DNA of 40,922 nt from Mesostigma viride. Its lineage: Eukaryota > Streptophyta > Mesostigmatophyceae > Mesostigmatales > Mesostigmataceae. The notes under the pieces were generated by a model, which saw only the letters and a program-made list of their open reading frames with translations, was not told the DNA's origin and did no database searches. The first letter of the stretch is position 1. Each line of letters begins with the position of its first letter. The DNA is taken from assembly GCA_009746045.1 (NCBI GenBank), contig RPFO01000018.1, positions 1-40,922 on the forward strand. Direction: 5' to 3'. Shown here piece after piece: positions 35,926 through 40,922 of this stretch. The position numbers and the translations under genes are program-made.

Positions 35926-38900
35926 TCAAAACTCGACGCCACCGAAGTGGCGCCGGAAAGCCGCTGGGTCAAAACCCAGGGCCTGAGCCCAGAGGGCGGG
36001 TGGGATGTCGCGCCCCAGGAGGCTGCGGTGGAGGCCAATGTAGCGCGTGACCGAGAGGGCCGAAGCCCACCCGCCGCGCAGCTGGATGGCCTCCGGCGAC
36101 TCGCCAGCGATGGCGTCGTGCGTCGCCCCCCATGCCGGAGGCTGTGAAAAGAAAACATCCCTGGGATGCTCATGCGGGCCTGCACAGCCTCCCACTGCTG
36201 CCTAGCCTGGCTGTACGTTAAGCCTCGAAAGAGGAGTGCATCCGGGGGCTGGCCAGCCGTCAGACGTCGCAGGAGCCACAAAGAAAGTGGATCCCGGACG
36301 AGGACGTGTTGGGCCGCCCCCTGCGCAGTTTTGGGGTTGCGCAGCACAAGGGCACCGACCATGGGCCCTGGCTCGAGAAGGGGGTGGCCGGGATGAGCCA
36401 CATCCCGAACCCGCAGCCCTAGCGCCTCGCTAATGCGTAAATACTGCTGGAAAGCAATAATAATCAACGCACTCAAATGCACCTGTCGACGTGAAACTAG
36501 CAACAGGGCAGTGAAATAGCAAAGGCGCCAGGGCATAGGCGGAGGGCTGACAGCCGGAACAAGCCGCTGCCAACCTGCTAGCAGGCGGTCCGCCAGTACC
36601 CAATTCCGAACAATGTCGGGGTAGTACAGGTGCAGACAGGCCTTGGCATGCTGGCATAAGGTACGCCCCCGCCCGCCTCTGGCATGGTAGACAGCAGAAA
36701 TCCACTCACAGAAAATGGCTTCGGCGTCAGCTGGGTCGACAGGGCCAGGTGGCGCCCACGCCACGTAGACAGCCGCCGCACGTCGGTACGCTGGCAAGGT
36801 AGACACAGGGTTGACTGTGCCCTCCAAAAGTGCCAAGTCCCGAGGGCGTCGCGCCCCCTCAGGCCCAGGGTTGGGATGCACGTCACCACACCGGGTCAAG
36901 TCAGGAACCCAAGCGCCACGCCGACTGGCCTTGTCAGCTGGGTTGTGGTCGGTAGCCACCCAGACCCAGTGGCTCTGCATGTCGCCAGCCAGTGACAGAG
37001 CGCAGTAGCGTCGAACCAGCTGGTTGAGACGGTAGGAAGACGACCGCCCTCTGACAAACGCCCCCACCACAGCACTGGAGTCTACGAGCCGGACGACTCG
37101 CTTACCCCGACACGCCTTGGTCCGGCACGACCACTCGACCCCCTGTGTCGCAGCAATCGCCTCCTTGACGTTGATGTGGTTAGGCTGCCCCCGCCACCGG
37201 TAGGACAGTGCCGTACGCCAGTGGCCACTATCCAGCAGGCTGTAGTCCCCCTCCTCCATGCGCTCCAGGTCCCAGTCCTCCCCAGACGTTAAAGCTGTCG
37301 TCCGCCACCCCCGCGCTTCGCGCCGGGTCGCCAGCCGGGCACAATCGGCCCCAGGCAGGTCCCGGTAGACCACCCCACCGCCGGAGCCGCTCGCATCACT
37401 TGCGACGACCCGGTCAGAAAGGGGCCGGGCCCTGGCCGCCCTCAAAAAGGGGGCCAGGTCGATCGCCGCCTGAAGCTCCTGGCGGGCCCCCGCAGGGAGG
37501 CGCCAGCGGCGCCCAGGCAGGGAGGCATTCATGGCTGCTAGCAGCCGGTACGTCTCAGACCACACCGAAAGCATGGGGCGGCACAGCAGATGCATCCACA
37601 CCCACTTCCCAAGCACAGAACTAAGTTCGCGGTAGTATGTAAACCCGCGATCTAAGATTCTATGAGTAGCGGCGATAACTGCCACCACACGCTCAGGAAC
37701 AGGCACCACGTCACCATCCCTTTGGTGAATGACCCCCACCGCCTGCACACCAGTCTGCTCTGCTGTCGCCCGTACCACCTTGTCAGACTTCTGCACCAGC
37801 CCAACAGCGGCGTAGGCAGCCTGAACACGATCTAGCTGCTGATTCACCCCATCCACCGACGCACAGTGGGTGAAATGGAGATCATCGATCGTCACAGCAT
37901 GCATACCTTCCAGATCCTGCCGAGATTCGAAGCACGGCGAGGGCGCCAAGGGCGCAGCAGGGTCCTCCTCCAGCCTCAGCCGGACGGTCTCCCCCGCCTC
38001 GTTGGCCTCCGCCACCAGGATCAGCGCGGACATGTTGATGCTCAGCCCACGACTAGCCTCCAACGGCGGCTTGGGGCCACAGCGGTACAACACAGACTGA
38101 TGCACACACTGGGCCACCGCGACGGCCAGCTTGTTGCCCATTGGCCAGCACAACATCCACGGCCACACCTTCCGACGAGCCCCACTCAGGCCCACCAGAT
38201 CCGACCACACCGGCATCCACGCACAGTACCGCCGCATCCAAACTGGCAGGCGGAGTCTGTTGTAGTACGAATCCAAATCTGATACGCCCCCAAAAACATC
38301 CTCCCCAGCGCGCGTGGGCAAATCGCAAATCACGCCAAGGTGTGGTAAAAAAGCGGGCATAGGATCAGGTAGTGGCATGTTGCCACGCCGGTTGTCCACA
38401 ATCAGCCGTATACGGCCGTCGGGCTTTCCGACCCCGAAAGTACCGTTCACCATAGGCGGCTCCTCCTCAAAAAATCCACCCAAAATCCCCCTCTCCACAC
38501 ACACCGTGCAAACCCGCGCGAACTCCTCCATGCTACACCCCCGCGAGATCCGCATCGACTTCTGCAAGATCCGCTCTGCTGGGCTCAGCGTCCGTACCAT
38601 CCTACTCTCATCATTCAAAATTGCTCCCCAAGAGGGGGGTAGTAAGTTCAGCACATCCACTTGGCCACCTTCCCCCGGACCAGGCAAAGCCAAGCGTGCG
38701 GCCACTAACGGTTCGTAAGGGGCTCCTTCAGCATATTCACCCCCATCCACTACAGATCCTGCCATTGCCGCTACGGAACCACCGTTCCGGCGGACAAAGG
38801 ACCTGCAAGCATCATCGATCCCATCTAGGGCCGCCTGCTGCAGAGGCCCGGGCACACGGGCTGAATCTACAGCAGGCGGGTCTCGCCCCCCCCCCCATCC

Positions 38901-38958
38901 AGTTTAACGCCCTAACCGTCTGACAGGCTAGTGTGCGAGCATTAAAAGCCCGACTCAT
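35926..38958 (-). CDS. RT - RNase H - tyrosine recombinase polyprotein
   Basis: One long frame from about 38855 upstream to the YR domain. RT: KPDGRIRLIVDNRRGN, VSDLDSYYNRLRLP (motif A), CWPMGNKLAVAVAQ (motif B) and VTIDDLHFTH (motif C, near 37890). RNase H: VVASDASGSGGGV, INVKEAIAAT, LVDSSAVVGAF, WVATDHNPADKASR. Then CGDVHPNPGP (36861-36890), a 2A-like motif, and the recombinase: YLRISEALGLRVRDV (first Arg), HSLRHGG (HxxR) and, after a needed -1 shift at the G6 run near 36128, LRGGWASALSVTRYIG with the nucleophilic Tyr, ending at 35926. The start is probably ATG 38956-38958 (MSRAFNARTL), joined through a G11 run (38885-38895) that is out of frame by one here. Function: reverse transcription and integration of the circular element. 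Confidence 0.88.
36861..36890 (-). other. 2A-like motif between RNase H and recombinase
   Basis: Encodes CGDVHPNPGP. The NPGP end and the preceding D-V fit 2A ribosome-skipping peptides, except that His replaces the usual Glu. Similar GD(I/V)xxNPGP motifs are known in some non-LTR retrotransposons. Its place exactly between two enzymes suggests it may release the recombinase. Confidence 0.5.
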
Positions 38959-39050
38959 CCTATCGCGCCTACGGCCTGAGCGTACCTGCTGCCACCAGTC
39001 ACGAGGTGGCAGGGGTGCTGGAAGAGGTAGTGGAAGAAGGCACCGCTCCC

Positions 39051-40154
39051 TCACTTGTTGTTGTTGGACGGGCCGCCCTGCCCCTTCTTGCCGGGACCCT
39101 GCTCCAGCTTGTGCTGCAGCTTCCCCATGCTCATCGCCGCCCGCACCGCCGGAGACGCCAGCATTGCTCCACCCTCCTGGAATGGCAGCATTGCCGACGG
39201 CGTCCCCTTCCAACCCGTCGACCCCACATCCACCAGCTGGCATGCCGTGATCAGCTTTGCCAGGTACTCGGCTGCTGCCAGCTCCAGAATTACTTCGGAG
39301 CGTGGCGTGGCCCAGTAGCCAAATTCTGTCACCATCGTGTCCAGAATTCCTGCCATCTGCAGGAGCAGCATCCGCCTCTCCCCGCTGGCTGAGCTGCCGT
39401 GCATCGTCAGCATTAACGATGCACGGATGGACTTCCCCCCCACGCTCTCCGCGTAGTCCAGCATTCCTGGCAGCACCGCCTCCAGCATGTTGCTCACCAG
39501 CACCGGCACTGCATGCCCACTCAGCGCCACCCCCTTCGTGCGCGCCAGTCTGCCAGCAGCCGTCGCTGCGGCTGGGCTTGCAGCTGCTGGAGTCTTTGCC
39601 TGGTCCAGCAGCTTCGACATAGCCGATATTAGGTCGCCAATATCTCCGCCAGTGCGGGCGTTGCCCGGCCGGGATGGAAGCCCTCCAGCTGGCGTTGCAT
39701 AGCCCGTCTCGGTCCCCAGCAGCCGACCTAGGTTTCGGTCCAGGTCCGCCACAGCCTGGTCGATCGCCCCAGGAGCGCCATCGTCCTCCCCAGCGCCCGC
39801 TCCACCATGCCCCGCCCCTCCGCTTCCACCTGCCGAAGGGGGAACACCCCCCGTTCCCACCGCACCTGCTGACACTGGTGGGTCCGGCTCTGCAATAGCC
39901 TCCCCCAGTTGCGCTGCTAGCACATCGGCCAGGGCCTCCTCCCCATCCCAGTCGCTGACAAACCCCCGTTCCTCCAGGACGTCCATGACGTTCTTGGCAC
40001 GCCCCGGAGTGAGCTTCTGGATCCGCTCTAGCCAGTTCCCCTCCCCTAGGATCTTCTGAACCGCAGTGGCGGCCTCCTTTGGGGTGCATCCCTCCTTGGC
40101 TGCTTGCTTGAGTTTCGCTAGGAAATTCCGGTCTGGGGCTGTCACTGTGGACAT
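39051..40154 (-). CDS. Gag-like ORF of the tyrosine-recombinase element
   Basis: ATG at 40154, 367 residues, ending GQGGPSNNNK. N-terminal helical part (DRNFLAKLKQAAKEGCTPKE, IQKLTPGRAKNVMDVLEERG), a Gly/Ala/Pro-rich linker (about residues 85-130), then a helical second half (IDQAVADLDRNLGRLLGTET, VLVSNMLEAVLPGMLDYAES, SEVILELAAAEYLAKLITAC). There is no zinc knuckle. Position first on the sense strand and helical build fit the Gag-like protein of DIRS-type elements. A long frame overlapping it (38812-40089) is a shadow until its end, where it may supply the start of the next ORF. 38959-39050 between the two ORFs is short and non-coding or overlap. Confidence 0.75.
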   Translation of the reverse strand: MSTVTAPDRNFLAKLKQAAKEGCTPKEAATAVQKILGEGNWLERIQKLTPGRAKNVMDVLEERGFVSDWDGEEALADVLAAQLGEAIAEPDPPVSAGAVGTGGVPPSAGGSGGAGHGGAGAGEDDGAPGAIDQAVADLDRNLGRLLGTETGYATPAGGLPSRPGNARTGGDIGDLISAMSKLLDQAKTPAAASPAAATAAGRLARTKGVALSGHAVPVLVSNMLEAVLPGMLDYAESVGGKSIRASLMLTMHGSSASGERRMLLLQMAGILDTMVTEFGYWATPRSEVILELAAAEYLAKLITACQLVDVGSTGWKGTPSAMLPFQEGGAMLASPAVRAAMSMGKLQHKLEQGPGKKGQGGPSNNNK

Positions 40155-40222
40155 GGTAGGTTATACTGCTTGATGTGTTATCTTGCGTTTTGTTTTTTGT
40201 GTTGTGGTCACGTGAGGTTCTC

Positions 40223-40430
40223 AGGCAAAAGAAAACAACCTGCTTCCCTAGAATGGAAGCCCACCCTTTATAGCAACCACCTCTCCAGCCAACCCCTACC
40301 TGGGTGGCTGGGGTACGGGTGCCAGCACAAAAAATATTTTTTCTAAAATTATTTTTTCTTTTGGTGCTATACGGCGTTGCATTCTCCGCTCAGCAGGTTA
40401 GTCATAGATAAAATGAGCATAGCTCACCAA
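40223..40430. repeat. Split direct repeat B, outer copy
   Basis: Matches 35324-35533 from AGGCAAAAG to GCTCACCAA. It forms the sense-strand left end of the tyrosine-recombinase element. Confidence 0.9.
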
Positions 40431-40446
40431 TTTACGCGACGTAACA
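40431..40446 (-). repeat. Terminal remnant of the Ty3 5' LTR
   Basis: TTTACGCGACGTAACA completes the LTR interrupted at 35101; one T may be extra. Confidence 0.88.
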
Positions 40447-40451
40447 ATACT
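40447..40451. repeat. Target site duplication of the Ty3 element (right copy)
   Basis: ATACT, identical to 357-361. Confidence 0.9.
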
Positions 40452-40569
40452 GATCTTCGATACGCCAAACCTAGCAGATGATGGCAGGGCCTCACTTTTG
40501 CCAGCAAAACAAGGGCCGGTTCTGGTTGGGAAGTTTCAATATCCACTGCCACAAAACTCCAAAAAATAG
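40452..40569 (+). pseudogene. 3' half of the 57-codon ORF split by the Ty3 element
   Basis: Continues the frame opened at 306: after the restored codon CTG it reads IFDTPNLADDGRASLLPAK and ends FQYPLPQNSKK with TAG at 40567-40569. It is 25 bp from the next start codon. Family unknown. Confidence 0.5.
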
Positions 40570-40594
40570 TGTCATGATATTGTAGATTAGTTTG

Positions 40595-40861
40595 ATGTCG
40601 TTTGATTATAGCATTTGCCCACTACTCACGCGGAAGAGGCGTGCCAAGAATACTGTAACCCTCACGACTGGCAGCCCAACGCCTACTGCTGTTCCAGTGA
40701 CCGTGACTGCCACATTTAACAGGCCTGTTACTGGTTTTGTGTTGGGCGACATCACCGTTACCAATGGGGCGGCCTCAAACCTCCTGGGAAGTGGAAACTC
40801 TTACACGTTCGACGTCACTCCAACTATGGCCAGCTTCTCAACGACTGTAAACGTGGGTGCA
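40595..40861 (+). CDS. Ig-like-domain protein, 5' part, interrupted by a transposon
   Basis: ATG at 40595, 89 codons before the giant transposon end at 40862. After a basic N-terminus (LLTRKRRAKNTVTL) it reads VPVTVTATFNRPVTGFVLGD, ITVTNGAASNLLGSGNSY and TFDVTPTMASFSTTVNV. This is the pattern of bacterial-type Ig-like domains (T.F..pVtgF...DitvtnG...Y...vtP....), usually found in repeated surface or adhesion proteins. No signal peptide is seen. Such domains also occur in large viruses of protists. The gene is broken here; the rest lies beyond the window. Confidence 0.65.
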
Positions 40862-40922
40862 GGGTGGTCCCACGCGGAATGGGGTCATTTTTGGCGCATT
40901 TTGCAAGAAAAAAAACGCTAGT
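40862..40922 (+). mobile_element. Left end of a second giant-transposon copy
   Basis: Starts GGGTGGTCCCACGCGGAATG and continues as the right TIR of the 6169-30096 element (GGGTCATTTTTGGCGCATTT, TGCAAG, A8, CGCTAGT) to the window edge. The four bases before it, TGCA (40858-40861), would be the TSD. Confidence 0.88.

Larger units (their letters stand above)
35102..40430 (-). mobile_element. Tyrosine-recombinase retrotransposon with split direct repeats
   Basis: A 5.3-kb element in the Ty3 5' LTR with no target duplication. On its sense strand (minus) the order is: repeat B copy (40430-40223), gag-like ORF, RT/RNase H/YR ORF, repeat A copy (35730-35534), second B copy (35533-35324), second A copy (35298-35102). 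This A1-ORFs-B1-A2-B2 layout is the hallmark of PAT/Ngaro/Kangaroo-type DIRS elements, which insert by recombination of a circular DNA. No methyltransferase domain was seen. Confidence 0.92.
362..40446 (-). mobile_element. Ty3/gypsy chromovirus-like LTR retrotransposon, interrupted twice
   Basis: Complete element on the minus strand, bounded by TSD ATACT and LTRs with TGTTAC...GTAACA ends. From its 5' end (high coordinates) it holds: 5' LTR, leader, an ORF with an RNase H1 N-terminal domain, gag with a zinc knuckle, pol (protease, RT, RNase H, integrase, chromodomain), two further ORFs, polypurine tract and 3' LTR. A 23.9-kb DNA transposon (6169-30096) splits pol and a 5.3-kb tyrosine-recombinase element (35102-40430) splits the 5' LTR. 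Without these two insertions the element would be about 10.8 kb. The two LTRs differ at only a handful of bases, so it inserted fairly recently, and the two passengers later still. Confidence 0.93.

Noticed and set aside
38812-40089. A 425-codon frame overlapping the gag-like ORF
   Set aside because: It shows Gly/Arg/Ala-rich shadow composition over most of its length. Only its last ~45 codons (from MSRAFNARTL) may belong to the next ORF's start.
1-40922. Bacterial origin of the sequence because of the Ig-like domain
   Set aside because: Spliced genes, a chromodomain retrotransposon and a tyrosine-recombinase retrotransposon make it eukaryotic; such Ig-like domains also occur in protists and their viruses.

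Overview
The window is eukaryotic DNA made of nested mobile elements. Introns with GT..AG borders, a chromodomain-type Ty3/gypsy element and a tyrosine-recombinase (PAT/Ngaro/Kangaroo-like) retrotransposon suggest a protist or alga, possibly of the green lineage, but no marker gene fixes the species.

Host locus (1-361 and 40452-40861): three closely packed, co-directional, apparently intronless genes: a 3' fragment at 1-274, a 57-codon reading frame split between 306-361 and 40452-40569, and an Ig-like-domain gene starting at 40595. The gaps of 31 and 25 bp resemble a virus or virus-like element more than a nuclear gene region.

First insertion: a Ty3/gypsy retrotransposon on the minus strand (362-40446, TSD ATACT, 564-bp LTRs). 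It carries an upstream ORF with an RNase H1 N-terminal (hybrid-binding) domain, gag, pol (PR-RT-RH-IN-chromodomain) and two unknown ORFs after pol.

Second insertions into that element: (a) a 5.3-kb tyrosine-recombinase retrotransposon with split direct repeats (35102-40430) in the 5' LTR; (b) a 23,928-bp TIR DNA transposon (6169-30096, TSD TCCT) exactly between the RT and RNase H parts of pol. The left end of another copy of the same giant transposon begins at 40862, inside the Ig-like gene.

The giant transposon has two outward-pointing gene blocks. On the minus strand (7880-11604) is a three-exon DDD-type transposase, with an unknown ORF at 6617-7219. On the plus strand (21300-29802) is a long multi-exon gene of unknown function. 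Every intron that can be placed with confidence is phase 0. Between the blocks lies about 9.7 kb of non-coding structure: a 1,962-bp nearly perfect inverted repeat, itself a long/short pair of related repeats on each arm, and two head-to-head minisatellites. About 26 copies of a 22-bp palindrome (arm GGGTCT[A/C]GC, centre TGCA, mirrored arm) are scattered through this transposon and were not seen outside it. They cluster just upstream of both gene blocks and sit in introns. This palindrome system is the most unusual signal in the window.

Several reading frames are broken by single-base shifts, mostly one base short and often beside G/C runs, in all three classes of element. This could be homopolymer error in the assembly, decay, or in two places programmed frameshifting.
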